Positions 47,158 to 57,525 of a stretch of 64,000 bases of DNA are shown in pieces. The notes below the pieces were generated by a model. The model did no database searches. It worked only from the letters and a program-made list of their open reading frames with translations, and was not told where the DNA came from. Where the stretch lies: positions 1,109,998 to 1,173,997 of the forward strand of contig NZ_QPJS01000001.1 in NCBI RefSeq assembly GCF_003337435.1, in the 5' to 3' direction. Position numbers and translations under genes: made by a program. This DNA is from Schleiferia thermophila. Lineage in GTDB: Bacteria; Bacteroidota; Bacteroidia; Flavobacteriales; Schleiferiaceae. Positions within the stretch are counted from its first letter, which is position 1, and each line of letters opens with the position of its first letter.

Positions 47158-47607
47158 ATGGAAATCATATTGAAAAAAGACGTAGAAAACCTGGGTTTTA
47201 AAGATGATATTGTGAATGTCAAACCCGGATATGCCAGGAATTACCTCATTCCACAGGGCATGGCAGTACTTGCTACTGAATCAGCAAAAAAGGTATTGGC
47301 TGAAACCTTGAGGCAAAGAGCACATAAGGAGGCTAAAATCGTGGAAGACGCGCGAAAATTAGCTGCCAGTATGCAGGCAGTAGAAATCAAACTTCCGGTA
47401 AAAGTGGGCAAAGGGAATAAACTCTTTGGCTCTGTGTCCAATGCAGACCTTGCAGCTCATCTGGCAAGTATGGGGTTCCATGTAGATAAAAAATACATTA
47501 CCATCCCCGGGTCAATCATAAAAAACACCGGTAAATACACTGCAAAAATTCGCCTGCACCGCGATGTGCAATTTGATCTTGAGTTTGAAGTATTGGCTCA
47601 GCAATAA
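47158..47607 (+). CDS. rplI: 50S ribosomal protein bL9
   Basis: The 149-residue protein starts MEIILKKDVENLGFKDDIVNVKPGYARNYLIPQGMA, the conserved N-terminal domain, followed by the long connecting helix and the C-terminal domain (NKLFGSVSNADLAAHLASMGFHVDKKYI). The ATG at 47158 matches family starts; an ATG at 47149, overlapping the rpsR stop, would add three residues. A terminator follows. Confidence 0.95.
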   Translation: MEIILKKDVENLGFKDDIVNVKPGYARNYLIPQGMAVLATESAKKVLAETLRQRAHKEAKIVEDARKLAASMQAVEIKLPVKVGKGNKLFGSVSNADLAAHLASMGFHVDKKYITIPGSIIKNTGKYTAKIRLHRDVQFDLEFEVLAQQ

Positions 47608-47634
47608 TTGAATTTGTAAATACTTAAATAATTT

Positions 47635-47660
47635 AAAAGTCGCGCATGGTCGCGACTTTT
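47635..47660 (+). terminator. Terminator of the rpsF-rpsR-rplI operon
   Basis: A perfect ten-base stem AAAAGTCGCG/CGCGACTTTT with loop CATGGT. It directly abuts the -7 element of the next gene. Confidence 0.8.
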
Positions 47661-47661
47661 C

Positions 47662-47669
47662 TATTTTTG
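47662..47669 (+). promoter_or_regulatory. -7 element upstream of gatC
   Basis: TATTTTTG matches TAnnTTTG, 31 bases before the gatC ATG. The region where a -33 box should be is occupied by the rplI terminator hairpin, and no TTG is seen there. Confidence 0.5.
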
Positions 47670-47700
47670 CACCCATTTTAATACTCGCAAATTTTGCTGT

Positions 47701-47988
47701 ATGGAACTTACAAAAGAGGATATTCTCAAAATAGCTAATCTGGCAAAGCTATCGCTTTCGGATGAGCAACTTGAAGCCATGAAATCGGATATGGAAAAAA
47801 TCCTCAAATTTGTAGAAAAAATCCAGGAACTTCCTTTAGATGATGTGGAACCTCTGGAGTATATAAATCAGGATGTGAATGTGCTACGGCCAGACGCTGC
47901 TACCTACACTGTAAGCCAATACGATGCACTGAAAAATGCCGCTGTCAAAGATTCTGACTACATCAAAGTGCCAAAAGTCCTGGGCTGA
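47701..47988 (+). CDS. gatC: Aspartyl/glutamyl-tRNA amidotransferase subunit C
   Basis: A 95-residue subunit that stabilises the GatCAB complex, which converts mischarged Glu-tRNA-Gln or Asp-tRNA-Asn. It has ILKIANLAKLSLSDEQLE, the helical EKILKFVEKIQELPLDDVEPLEYI and LRPDAATYTVSQYDALKNA with the expected C-terminal region. The other subunits are not adjacent. It is transcribed toward the DUF5916 gene. Confidence 0.92.
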   Translation: MELTKEDILKIANLAKLSLSDEQLEAMKSDMEKILKFVEKIQELPLDDVEPLEYINQDVNVLRPDAATYTVSQYDALKNAAVKDSDYIKVPKVLG

Positions 47989-48038
47989 ATATATGACAAA
48001 AAGGCAGAAGCTTGTTCACTACTATTGGCTCAATGTAA

Positions 48039-50210
48039 TTATATAACAAAACGCCAAATCAGTTTTCCCATTACATTGACGGCATTGATTGCAAGCTGAC
48101 CATTTTCAGCTCTTCTTAACGACTGATTGGCTATAAAGAAAAAATCTGCACCAGGAAAGGGTATCCACTGCAATCTGTAGTTGATCAGATATTCATAGGT
48201 TGCATTGTTGTATTGACCCAGAATAAAACCAAAAAGATTAGGATTGAAAGCATAACGCATGCGCAATGCAGTGAGAAATACACTAAATCCATCCAGGTCA
48301 AAATCACTTCGGGTATAGGTATTTTGAACTGTAAACTGAAAAAATCTGGAAGTTCTAATATTGACGTCTAGCGCAAGTTCATTTCTAACTCCGTGAAAAA
48401 ATCCTCCGGTAGAATATCTCGATTGGAACCACATTTTTCGCCCGCGAAAAGTTGAAACTTCAGCTGAATATCTGGTGAACCAATACTCACCTGGTTGAAT
48501 TGTGATAGTACTGAAAATATCAAAAGGGACGAAAATTCCTTCAGCTTGTCGGGATGCATACAGGAAGATGCTTTCTCCTGAGCGGGTTTCCATACCAAAG
48601 GGTAAAATCGTGTATTCAAAAGTCTGAAGCGTATTGCCTTCATTTATGTTGGTGATTGTAATACTACCCGGACTAAATATGAATTGACGAATCCACTTCC
48701 AAGATCCGTGTGGGTTTGGCCTGGGCTGCCAGTTAAGAATCACAAAATACTCATTAAAGTCTCGTCTGCGCATTAACCCCACCTTAGGCTCAAAACCCTC
48801 TCCTGCTCTTTGAGTACTTAAGAATACATTGAATTTGTCATTTGGATATTGAAGAAAAAATCGATAGGCCACATTGTTATGGTTCATCGGAACTCCGGTG
48901 GTCGCTGTGCCAATGATGGCTCCTCCGACATTTAAATTTTTTGATCCCAAAAACTGAGCGGTACTATATCTGAAATTGATACCTGTAGTCGTGTGAGCAT
49001 ATTGTTCATTGATTCTAAATATGCTCATTCCTCCGATAGTGGATTGTATGCCCACATCGCGTCGAATGGAAAATGCGGAGAAATTTTCCGGAATAGCAGC
49101 ATCAGTTCTGCCGGTTTGAATGCTTAGAGCTCCAAGTGTAGTACCAGAGGATTTGCCGAGCAGCCGAATTCCAGCCAAAATAGGGATTGGTTGGTAATTG
49201 CTGTCCAGTCCTATTCTTCGCGTATAAAAAGGAATAATGCGATCACCACCAAATCCCATATCAAAAAAATCCTGACCCTCGAGAAAAAATTCCCTTAGCT
49301 CAGGAAAAAACAGTGGAAATCGCGTAAGATTGACCTGTTGTCGATCGCTTTCAATTTGAGCAAAATCGGTATTAACAGTGATGTTGAGCCTATAAGAAGG
49401 ATTAAACAGGTAATTGATGTCCAGACCGGCATTAAAGAGATTTTGCCATACCAATTGGTCACTTGCTGTAGTAGCACCTCCGACACCCGAAATTCCATAT
49501 GGTTTCACTTCAGCGAAACCCTTGCTCTGTGGAAGGTTATTTAACATCAGCTGACCGGCATTGGTGACAAGATTGAGGCGAGAATCTCTTTTCCATCCTT
49601 GCCAGAGCGATTGTTCTCTTAGGTAGCGGATATTTCGCTCAAAATTCAATCCCCATGGATTCTGGCCATTGATATCTTCAAACCGCAGTGTAATGAACGG
49701 AATTACAAATTCTGCATTCCATCCGGTGCTATCGATCGATGTTTTTACATCCCATACTCCATTCCAATTAAAGTTGGCTACCTTTCCATTGTCGAAAACC
49801 TGATAATCTCCTCTGGCAGCTACCGGATTGGTATAAAAGACAAAGGCATTGCGTTTGTCGTTATACGTATCGAGTAAAATGTAAAATACATCATCTAATT
49901 GAACATTAAAATCTCTGGCAAGCTCAAAGGCTGTTATTTTCTCCCGAGGTTGAAGGCACTTCACTGCAATGTACAGATTTTTATCGTCATGTGCAATCCC
50001 TACAAATGTTGGGTGTGTGGATGGCCTCCCCTCGTACAACTCTCTTTGGGTTAAAGGTAAGGGTTGGAGAATTTCCTGCCAGACAGAATCGTTTAGTTTG
50101 CCATCGATTACAATAGGCTCCCGGATGTGGGTTGATGACAACACCTGGCCCTCTATGGTCAAGACGCAAAGCATCACGACCAGAAGAAAAGGAGTATTTA
50201 ACCTTTTCAC
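48039..50210 (-). CDS. DUF5916 outer-membrane protein with CBM9-like N-terminus
   Basis: A 723-residue protein, started by GTG at 50210, with a signal peptide (FLLVVMLCVLTIEG). Residues about 30-220 form a CBM9-like beta-sandwich (IVIDGKLNDSVWQEI, NLYIAVKC, GWNAEFVIPFITLRF). The rest is a DUF5916 barrel (NTDFAQIESDRQQVNLTRF and FFLEGQDFFDMG) typical of Bacteroidota outer-membrane proteins. Function is not known; sugar or glycan binding by the first domain is plausible. It starts 22 bases downstream of the YqeY-like gene. Confidence 0.82.
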   Translation of the reverse strand: MKRLNTPFLLVVMLCVLTIEGQVLSSTHIREPIVIDGKLNDSVWQEILQPLPLTQRELYEGRPSTHPTFVGIAHDDKNLYIAVKCLQPREKITAFELARDFNVQLDDVFYILLDTYNDKRNAFVFYTNPVAARGDYQVFDNGKVANFNWNGVWDVKTSIDSTGWNAEFVIPFITLRFEDINGQNPWGLNFERNIRYLREQSLWQGWKRDSRLNLVTNAGQLMLNNLPQSKGFAEVKPYGISGVGGATTASDQLVWQNLFNAGLDINYLFNPSYRLNITVNTDFAQIESDRQQVNLTRFPLFFPELREFFLEGQDFFDMGFGGDRIIPFYTRRIGLDSNYQPIPILAGIRLLGKSSGTTLGALSIQTGRTDAAIPENFSAFSIRRDVGIQSTIGGMSIFRINEQYAHTTTGINFRYSTAQFLGSKNLNVGGAIIGTATTGVPMNHNNVAYRFFLQYPNDKFNVFLSTQRAGEGFEPKVGLMRRRDFNEYFVILNWQPRPNPHGSWKWIRQFIFSPGSITITNINEGNTLQTFEYTILPFGMETRSGESIFLYASRQAEGIFVPFDIFSTITIQPGEYWFTRYSAEVSTFRGRKMWFQSRYSTGGFFHGVRNELALDVNIRTSRFFQFTVQNTYTRSDFDLDGFSVFLTALRMRYAFNPNLFGFILGQYNNATYEYLINYRLQWIPFPGADFFFIANQSLRRAENGQLAINAVNVMGKLIWRFVI

Positions 50211-50232
50211 TGTGGTGATATCCGGTTCAGGG

Positions 50233-50691
50233 TTATTGAATGGATTGAAGCATTTCTTTTATTTTTTCGGAAAGTATTTTTGAGTCCACTCTTCCTGCTA
50301 ATTTTTTTGTAGCAGTGCCCATTACTTTTCCAAAATCAGAGGGTGAGGTAGCTCCTACTTCCAGTAGTATTTTTTTTACCTCCACTTCTAGTTCTTCCAT
50401 CGACATTGGTTTGGGAAGAAACTCTTCAATTACTTTCATCTGTGCAAGTTCCTCCTCGGCCAGCTCCACCCGATTGTTTTGAACAAACTGGTCATAGCTT
50501 TCCTTTCGTTGCTTGTGAAGTTTCTGTAAAATCTTAATTTCCATTTCTTCAGACAAAATCTCAGAAGCACCTTTTTCAGTTTTGGCCAAAAGAATTGCTG
50601 ATTTTATTGACCTTAAAGCATTTAGTCGGTCTTTGTCTTTTGACCTCATGGCCTCTTTGATCATGTCATTAATTTGGTTTTCAAGACTCAT
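50233..50691 (-). CDS. GatB/YqeY domain protein
   Basis: A 152-residue YqeY-like protein from the ATG at 50691 (MSLENQINDMIKEAMRSKDKDRLNALR). It continues with ALRSIKSAILLAKTEKG, the middle EEELAQMKVIEEFLPKPMS and the ending MGTATKKLAGRVDSKILSEKIKEML. The C-terminal domain resembles the tRNA-contacting tail of GatB, so a tRNA-related role is presumed. Its molecular function is undefined. An upstream ATG (50715) would add eight residues. Confidence 0.85.
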   Translation of the reverse strand: MSLENQINDMIKEAMRSKDKDRLNALRSIKSAILLAKTEKGASEILSEEMEIKILQKLHKQRKESYDQFVQNNRVELAEEELAQMKVIEEFLPKPMSMEELEVEVKKILLEVGATSPSDFGKVMGTATKKLAGRVDSKILSEKIKEMLQSIQ

Positions 50692-50721
50692 GGCATATGG
50701 TTTTAATAAGTGCAAAATAAA

Positions 50722-50747
50722 AACAGCCTCCCTTAAGGAAGGCTGTT
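50722..50747 (-). terminator. Terminator of the T9SS cargo gene
   Basis: Stem AACAGCCT(C)CCTT / AAGG(A)AGGCTGTT with one mismatch, followed on the minus strand by TTTTATTTT. Confidence 0.8.
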
Positions 50748-50766
50748 AATCAGATGAATAACTTTT

Positions 50767-52104
50767 TTACCTTAAGTTTATTCTTTCTGTGATGGTAGTT
50801 GTACCATTAGTAATATTAATAAGGTAAATACCTTTTGCAAAATTGCTTAAGTCAAACTTAAGGTTGGCCCCATCGTGAAGATACATATTTTCAGCAAGTA
50901 ATACCTGACCTACCAGATTTACGATTCTAACGTCATATCTTCCGGCCTGAATGTTTTCTACATTCACATTCAGCTCACCAGAGGTAGGATTGGGAAACAA
51001 ACGGACTTTACCTTTGTTGAATTCATCTTTCCCTACAGTACTGTTTCCAGTTACAAAAAATTCGATATAGGGTGCAAAAGTCAGACTTGGACCTATTAGT
51101 TCGTTAAGAAGTGAATTTGCGTTGTTTTTGTATCGTGTACCCACAAATAAATTGCCGAAGAGAGCACGGGACTGAGGATATAAATCGTATGCTTCTAAGA
51201 AAGTAGGTACGTTCTGTTGAGCATTTGGATCACGAGCATAGATGGGTCTGAAGAAATTTTTACGTACCTGGGGTGTAGCTCCTGCATCATAAAGTGTATC
51301 ACCAAAACTGTAAGAATAGCCAGGCTTAAAGTGCACTACTGCAGCAACTTTATTTCCTGCAGGAATGGTAAGACTTTGAGGCAAGGGTAACTTAAACTCA
51401 ACATCTGCACTATCAGATACAGTAAGTCTGTGATGAAGGACTACCCTATTGGTGGCGGTAAGACCATTGTGGAATCCATGGCTACTCACTCCGTCATATC
51501 TGGGTGTAGTAAGTGGGATGGCAGTGGTCTGGTTAGGGAAGGTATTGGCCGGATATTGTACACCTGTCCTCCATGTGGTATTGTTGTTTACATCTCCCCA
51601 GATGATATCAACACGGATGGAGTCACCTGTAAAATTAGTAAGACCTGAAGTGGCTATATCGTAAAACCCGTAAACAATGATGGTATCAATATTAATGGGG
51701 TCATTTGTTGTAAAGTAGTCCAGCTGAGCTAAAACAAAGGCTTGAGAATTAGGATCGAGTACACTGGAAACAGCGTGAATATTAACATGAGACAATCCAC
51801 TTTGAGTGATCATTACCATTTGTGAATCAGGAGCAAATCCGTTTGTCAGCCAGACGAAATTAAGTTGTTTTAAAGCTGCTACTGGATCCACATGGCTCAT
51901 TCTCTGAGCTACAGCCTTGTTTCCTTTGTTTGCCACTTTATATGCTTTTGCATTTTCAAGTGCGTTCATCAATTTAACTTTCTTATCAGCCGGTAGCTCT
52001 TGAAAGATGAGTTTTGATTCAAGATTTGCGATATTTTCTACTATGGACTGAGCTGAGGTACTAATGCCAGCTGCCATTAGCAAACCAAGTAAAGATTTTT
52101 TCAT
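50767..52104 (-). CDS. Secreted protein with type IX secretion C-terminal sorting domain
   Basis: A 445-residue protein with a signal peptide (MKKSLLGLLMAAGISTSAQS) and a C-terminal type A sorting domain (KVRLFPNPTSGELNVNVENI, then YDVRIVNLVGQVLL and GIYLINITNG). T9SS moves such proteins across the outer membrane, and cleaves the domain in the process. The central part (residues about 30-350) has no recognised catalytic motif; it is Asn/Thr-rich and could be an adhesive or beta-rich domain. It has its own terminator and no gene partner. Confidence 0.85.
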   Translation of the reverse strand: MKKSLLGLLMAAGISTSAQSIVENIANLESKLIFQELPADKKVKLMNALENAKAYKVANKGNKAVAQRMSHVDPVAALKQLNFVWLTNGFAPDSQMVMITQSGLSHVNIHAVSSVLDPNSQAFVLAQLDYFTTNDPINIDTIIVYGFYDIATSGLTNFTGDSIRVDIIWGDVNNNTTWRTGVQYPANTFPNQTTAIPLTTPRYDGVSSHGFHNGLTATNRVVLHHRLTVSDSADVEFKLPLPQSLTIPAGNKVAAVVHFKPGYSYSFGDTLYDAGATPQVRKNFFRPIYARDPNAQQNVPTFLEAYDLYPQSRALFGNLFVGTRYKNNANSLLNELIGPSLTFAPYIEFFVTGNSTVGKDEFNKGKVRLFPNPTSGELNVNVENIQAGRYDVRIVNLVGQVLLAENMYLHDGANLKFDLSNFAKGIYLINITNGTTTITERINLR

Positions 52105-52181
52105 GTTTTCCTAATTTTTTGCTAATTTAAAAACAGTTTGGAATACACGATTAACTTATTGTCTTGAAAACATTGTTAAAT

Positions 52182-55058
52182 TTAATTTTCAACATAGGAT
52201 GTTATTGGTTCACAAGTACATACAAGATTTCGATCTCCGTAGGCATCATCTACCCTCCTAACTGAAGGCCAAAATTTATTGTCAAAAACAAAAGGTGCTG
52301 GATAAGCTGCTTTTTGACGAGAATATGGAAGCTTCCATTCATCTGAAGTAAGGAGTTCCAACGTGTGGGGTGCATTTTTCAATACATTTTCTGACTTATC
52401 AGCATCTCCATTGATGATTTCTTCAATTTCGTGTCTGATTGAAATCATTGCCTCACAAAATCTGTCAATCTCAGCTTTACTTTCGCTTTCGGTCGGTTCG
52501 ATCATCAAAGTACCCGCTACTGGGAAGGAAACTGTCGGAGCATGAAAACCATAATCCATCAATCGCTTTGCAATGTCCACTACTTCTACATTGGCATCTC
52601 TTTTAAAAGCTCTGCAATCCAGAATGAGTTCATGTGCTACAGTTCCATTTTCGCCGGTGTAGAGCACCGGATAATATTTTTCCAACCTTGTTTTTATGTA
52701 ATTTGCATTTAGGATGGCATATTTGGTAGCGTCAGTAAGTCCTTGAGCGCCTAGCATTTTTATATATGCATAGGATATGATGAGAATAAGGCCACTTCCG
52801 TACGGAGCTGCGGAGATGGATGAAATAGCTTGTTTACCACCCGTCTTTACAATGGGATGACCAGGCAGGAAAGGTGATAAATGTTTTGCTACACAGATGG
52901 GTCCCATTCCCGGACCTCCTCCCCCATGTGGGATGGCGAAAGTCTTATGTAAATTCAGGTGACACACATCCGCACCAATAGCTGCGGGATTGGTCAGACC
53001 TACTTGAGCATTCATATTAGCACCGTCCATATAGACCTGACCTCCATGTGCATGCACAATATCGGTAATTGTTTTTACAGAGCTTTCGAAGACTCCATGT
53101 GTGGATGGATAGGTTATCATCAAAGCAGCGAGCTGATGGCTGTATTTTTCAGTCTGTGCTTTTAGGTCGTTGACATCAATATTTCCTTTTTCATCACATT
53201 TTACGACTACTACTTTCATTCCAGCCATTACAGCAGATGCCGGATTGGTCCCATGCGCTGAAGATGGAATCAGGACAATATTTCTATGGCCTTCACCTCG
53301 GCTTTGGTGATAGGCGCGTATGACCATCAACCCCGCATACTCACCCTGAGCGCCTGAATTTGGTTGTAAGGACACACTATCAAAACCTGTAATTATGGCC
53401 AGATCTTTTTCGAGTTCTCTGATGATTTGCAAATAACCTTGCACTTGTTCCTCGGGTGCAAAAGGATGAATATCAGAAAATTCAGGCCATGATAGGGGTA
53501 TCATTTCTGTGGCAGCATTCAGCTTCATAGTACAACTACCAAGTGCTATCATGCTGTGATTTAAAGCCAAATCTTTGCGCTCCAGTCTTTTGAGATAGCG
53601 CATCATTTCAGTTTCACTATGATAACTGTTAAACACCGGATGTGTTAGGAAAGAAGAAGTTCTTCTCAATTCATCCTGAATACAGCTGGAAACTTCGGGT
53701 TCCAGGGCAATGGGCTGTTTATCCGCCACCCCGGCAAATACCTTAACGATGTCTTCAAGACTATCGTCAAATGTAGCTTCTCCCAAGCTGATGGCTACTA
53801 CTCCAGGAGTAAAATAATTGAAGTTCAATTGGTTATCTTCAGCTAATTTCTTTACTTTGAGTACATCAGCTTCGGAAACAGCAATTCTAATGGTATCGAA
53901 ATAGGATTTATTCAACTGACGGAAGCCGAGTTTCTCAAGAGCCTGACTCAATCGGATTGCGTTGTGATGTATTCTGCGAGCTATCACTCGCAGTCCATCA
54001 GGACCATGATAAATAACATATGCAGCAGCCATCACTGCCAAAAGCACCTGGGCTGTGCAAATGTTTGAAGTTGCCTTCTCGCGTTTTATGTGCTGCTCTC
54101 GTGTCTGAAGGGCCATTCTGAGAGCCGGCTTTCCGTCTTTATCGATTGTTCTTCCAATGATCCGACCTGGAATAAACCTCTTAAATTCTTCCTTTGTAGC
54201 AAAATATGCAGCATGAGGGCCACCAAATCCGAGTGGTATGCCAAATCGCTGTGTGCTTCCTACCACTACATCAGCTCCCCACTCTCCGGGAGGAGTTAGC
54301 AGTACGAGGCTCATGATATCTGCAGCTACAATCACCTTAATCCCATAAGCCTTGCATAGATTCACAAAACTTCTGTAATCTTTAATTTCCCCATTGCTGT
54401 CGGGATATTGAACGAATGCAGCATAGTATTGGTCACCTCCGGTGAAGGATTCAAATTTGCCATACACAATTTCAATTCCCAAAGGCGCAGTTCTAGTCTC
54501 AAGCAAAGCCTTGGTTTGGGGAAAAACGGTATCGCTTACAAAGAGTTTTTTTGATTCCTGTTTTTCTTTAGATCTGGCAGAGTAGAGCATTGCCATGGCT
54601 TCTGCAACTGCTGTGGCTTCATCGAGGAGGGATGCATTGGCAATTTCCATTCCTGTGAGATCGCAGACCATCGTCTGGAAGTTGAGCAACATTTCCATTC
54701 TACCCTGTGCTATTTCAGCCTGATAAGGGGTATAAGCTGTGTACCATCCCGGGTTTTCAAAAATATTTCGCTGTATCACCCCGGGAAGTACTGTGCCATA
54801 ATATCCCAAACCTATATAGTTTCTGAAAAGCTTGTTTTTCGAAGCGATATTCTTAAGTGAAGTTAAGAATTTTCGTTCTGTTTTTGGAAGATCCAGACCT
54901 GTGAGGTCTTTAACTCGTATTTTGGCAGGTACAGTTTTATCAATCAGTTCATCCAAAGAACTAACTCCGATTTCTGAGAGCATTTGGTGTATGTCCTCGC
55001 TCCTCACTCCAATATGCCTCCAGGCAAATGACTGTATGTCCATAGAATGTGCAAACAT
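52182..55058 (-). CDS. gcvP: Glycine dehydrogenase (decarboxylating), glycine cleavage P protein
   Basis: PLP enzyme that decarboxylates glycine and passes the aminomethyl group to the H protein. The 958-residue single-chain form has [17 protein letters not shown] at the N-terminus, [14 protein letters not shown]-like N-terminal domain landmarks, and the PLP lysine in [18 protein letters not shown] of the C-terminal half. An ATG at 55043 (MDIQSF) is another possible start. The glycine cleavage T and H proteins are not adjacent. A TAnnTTTG element lies 49 bases upstream. Confidence 0.96.
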   Translation of the reverse strand: MFAHSMDIQSFAWRHIGVRSEDIHQMLSEIGVSSLDELIDKTVPAKIRVKDLTGLDLPKTERKFLTSLKNIASKNKLFRNYIGLGYYGTVLPGVIQRNIFENPGWYTAYTPYQAEIAQGRMEMLLNFQTMVCDLTGMEIANASLLDEATAVAEAMAMLYSARSKEKQESKKLFVSDTVFPQTKALLETRTAPLGIEIVYGKFESFTGGDQYYAAFVQYPDSNGEIKDYRSFVNLCKAYGIKVIVAADIMSLVLLTPPGEWGADVVVGSTQRFGIPLGFGGPHAAYFATKEEFKRFIPGRIIGRTIDKDGKPALRMALQTREQHIKREKATSNICTAQVLLAVMAAAYVIYHGPDGLRVIARRIHHNAIRLSQALEKLGFRQLNKSYFDTIRIAVSEADVLKVKKLAEDNQLNFNYFTPGVVAISLGEATFDDSLEDIVKVFAGVADKQPIALEPEVSSCIQDELRRTSSFLTHPVFNSYHSETEMMRYLKRLERKDLALNHSMIALGSCTMKLNAATEMIPLSWPEFSDIHPFAPEEQVQGYLQIIRELEKDLAIITGFDSVSLQPNSGAQGEYAGLMVIRAYHQSRGEGHRNIVLIPSSAHGTNPASAVMAGMKVVVVKCDEKGNIDVNDLKAQTEKYSHQLAALMITYPSTHGVFESSVKTITDIVHAHGGQVYMDGANMNAQVGLTNPAAIGADVCHLNLHKTFAIPHGGGGPGMGPICVAKHLSPFLPGHPIVKTGGKQAISSISAAPYGSGLILIISYAYIKMLGAQGLTDATKYAILNANYIKTRLEKYYPVLYTGENGTVAHELILDCRAFKRDANVEVVDIAKRLMDYGFHAPTVSFPVAGTLMIEPTESESKAEIDRFCEAMISIRHEIEEIINGDADKSENVLKNAPHTLELLTSDEWKLPYSRQKAAYPAPFVFDNKFWPSVRRVDDAYGDRNLVCTCEPITSYVEN

Positions 55059-55106
55059 TTGATTTGATAGAAATTACAACCGTTTAGAAAAAATGTTTTC
55101 CCCTAA

Positions 55107-55114
55107 CAAATGTA
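55107..55114 (-). promoter_or_regulatory. -7 element of the gcvP promoter
   Basis: TACATTTG on the minus strand fits TAnnTTTG. A small inverted repeat GGTAG-N6-CTACC lies just upstream. No TTG at ideal spacing was found. Confidence 0.5.
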
Positions 55115-55234
55115 TAGGTAGTAATTTCTACCAGAAAATTAAAGAAAAAATTAAATTCAAAGAACGCTGAAAATATCACTTTTACAGAAAACATTAATCT
55201 ACCTGGGGTTTACGTAAAGTCTTCTTCAGAGAGT

Positions 55235-56944
55235 TTACATTTTTTTTCCATTGATAACCAATACGATACTTTGTAAGTGATCGCCAATTCGCTCCAAATC
55301 GTTGACTACATCCAGATACAAGAGGCTTGCATTATTTATAATCATCATTGACCTATCGTCTTTTAGAAATTTTTTCCTATACTCGATATACAATTCATTG
55401 ATTCGATTTTCAAGCTCCTCAGATTCTGATAATTTTATTTGATCCTTTTCTAGACTTTCAACTGAATCTTTTACTACTTCAAAACTTTTTGTAACCAACA
55501 TCATCAGTTGTAACAAGTCGTTGCGCTCGCCAGGAGTGAAGAAAAATTTATATTCCCTTTTTCGCTTTAAATTTTCGGCAATTCTCAAGGTCAAATCAGT
55601 AATTCTCTCCAAATAATTTACAATGCTTAACATTTTCCGAATCAAAATAGCAACTTCGGAGCTTACGTCCTGTCCATTTACTTTCACAAGAAATTCTGTA
55701 AATTCAACAGATGTTTTATCGGCTTCATTTTCAAATTCGAGTATTTTATTGAATTTTTTATGAAATTCTTCATTGTCAGATTCATTCAGCAATTCTGATA
55801 GAAGCAAAAAGGATTTTTCAGCATTAATTGCATATTTATAAACAGCTTTTTCTGCCTCTAAATAATTTAGAGAAGGTGTTCCAACGATGTAATTAGAAAT
55901 AAATTCCATATCAAACAGATTATCCTTCATGTTTTGAGGATATATTTTTCTACTTAGACTTTCGATTTGTTCGACGAATAATAGCAAAACTAAAGTATTA
56001 AGTATGTTGAACAAGGAGTGAAATATTGGAATTCCTTTTACAAGTCCTTCTGAAGAGTCAAATGGTATAAGTCCGGAAATGAGATATGTAATTTCGGAAG
56101 AAATATTTAATAAAGGAACAAATAAAAAAACTGCCCATATAACTCCGATTACATTGAAAATTGTATGTGATATTGCAGCTCTTTTTCCATGTATATTGGA
56201 CAGCAGAGCTGCCATATATGCTGTAGCAGTAGTACCAATATTTTCACCAAGAACTATGGCACAAGCCATTGGAAAAGTGATAAGATTTTCAGAGGCAAAG
56301 ATTATAGTGATTGCTATGGCAGCTGTCGAAGATTGGAGCACAAAGGATAAGACGACACCAATGAGGATAAAGAAAATAATCAAAAAAGTATTGGCCAAGG
56401 AAAATTTTAATTGGATATTGTAGTTGGCAATCCATTTAAAGAAATCCGTATTATTTTCAATTAAAATTGCATTGCTTTGCATGTATTTTAAGCCTATAAA
56501 AAGCAAGGAAAAACCTATTAATATTTCACCATAATATCTGATTTTTTGGGTTTTAAAAAACAACATAACAATTGCGGGAATACTTATCAGGTAAGCATAT
56601 TCAATGAGATTAAATTTTCCGAGTCCGAGATAGGAGATAATCCAGGCAGTCAATGTTGTGCCGATATTTGCCCCCATAATTAGTAAGATGGATTGAAATA
56701 GTGAAATAACTCCGGCACTTGCAAATCCTACAATCATCACAGTAGTGGCCGATGATGATTGTACCAAAATGGTAGCTATAGCACCAGACACTACTCCCAG
56801 TATCCGGCTTTTTGTTAAATAATCCAAAACTTTTCTCAGCCGAAGTCCGGCAGCTTTCTGTAGGCCTTCACTCAAAACTTTTAAGCCATAAATGAAAATT
56901 GCTAACCCACCTAATAAATTTACAATTATATAGGTAAGATTCAT
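55235..56944 (-). CDS. Na/Pi-cotransporter II family protein with C-terminal PhoU-like domain
   Basis: A 569-residue protein: an N-terminal membrane part with duplicated transporter motifs (LVQSSSATTVMIVGFASAG and GANIGTTLTA; then LQSSTAAIAI and GENIGTTATA), and a soluble, helical C-terminal part (about 340-569, rich in Glu/Lys) like PhoU. It probably moves phosphate with sodium across the cytoplasmic membrane, or acts in phosphate efflux. The final bases overlap the rdgB gene by four. Two linked housekeeping genes follow upstream (rdgB, rlmH), but they give no functional link. Confidence 0.85.
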   Translation of the reverse strand: MNLTYIIVNLLGGLAIFIYGLKVLSEGLQKAAGLRLRKVLDYLTKSRILGVVSGAIATILVQSSSATTVMIVGFASAGVISLFQSILLIMGANIGTTLTAWIISYLGLGKFNLIEYAYLISIPAIVMLFFKTQKIRYYGEILIGFSLLFIGLKYMQSNAILIENNTDFFKWIANYNIQLKFSLANTFLIIFFILIGVVLSFVLQSSTAAIAITIIFASENLITFPMACAIVLGENIGTTATAYMAALLSNIHGKRAAISHTIFNVIGVIWAVFLFVPLLNISSEITYLISGLIPFDSSEGLVKGIPIFHSLFNILNTLVLLLFVEQIESLSRKIYPQNMKDNLFDMEFISNYIVGTPSLNYLEAEKAVYKYAINAEKSFLLLSELLNESDNEEFHKKFNKILEFENEADKTSVEFTEFLVKVNGQDVSSEVAILIRKMLSIVNYLERITDLTLRIAENLKRKREYKFFFTPGERNDLLQLMMLVTKSFEVVKDSVESLEKDQIKLSESEELENRINELYIEYRKKFLKDDRSMMIINNASLLYLDVVNDLERIGDHLQSIVLVINGKKM

Positions 56945-57525
56945 AGTGTTTTGTTTGAAATAAAATCAATAAATTTTTCAATTGCCTTTCTTCTATGACT
57001 GATTCTGTTTTTCTCTTCCGGAGTCATTTCTGCAAACGTTTTTTGAAATCCTTCTGGCACAAAAACAGGGTCATATCCAAATCCCCTGACCCCCCTCGGA
57101 TGCTGAACAATTTTACCTTCAACTTCTCCTTCAAAATAATAGGTTTGACCATGATGAATATAACACAATACTGTCTTAAACTTTGCAGTACGATTGGTAA
57201 CGTTTTCCATCAACTGAATTAATTTCAGCATATTTTTAACAGAGTCACATTCAGGACCTGCAAACCTTGCGGAAAACACACCTGGAAGACCTCCCAATGC
57301 ATCAACTTCCAAACCGGAATCGTCTGCCAACACATTATTAAAACCCCTTTCAAAAAGAAAATTAGCCTTGGCATATGCATTTTCATGAAAAGTAACTCCA
57401 TTTTCAGGAATGTTTTTGTTGAAGTGAATGTCCTTTAAAGTTTCAACGGATATTCCGTCTGGTAGCATCTCTTTTAGTTCCTGAATTTTGTGTACATTGT
57501 TTGTGGCAAGAAGTATTTTAATCAT
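56941..57525 (-). CDS. rdgB: XTP/dITP diphosphatase (RdgB/HAM1)
   Basis: Hydrolyses ITP, XTP and their deoxy forms to keep non-canonical purines out of nucleic acids. The 194-residue enzyme has LLATNNVHKIQELKEML, LADDSGLEVDALGGLPGVFSARFAG (catalytic Asp and Glu), EGEVEGKIVQHPRGVRGFGYDPVFVPEG and ISHRRKAIEKF. It overlaps rlmH by 8 bases and the transporter gene by 4. Confidence 0.95.
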   Translation of the reverse strand: MIKILLATNNVHKIQELKEMLPDGISVETLKDIHFNKNIPENGVTFHENAYAKANFLFERGFNNVLADDSGLEVDALGGLPGVFSARFAGPECDSVKNMLKLIQLMENVTNRTAKFKTVLCYIHHGQTYYFEGEVEGKIVQHPRGVRGFGYDPVFVPEGFQKTFAEMTPEEKNRISHRRKAIEKFIDFISNKTL

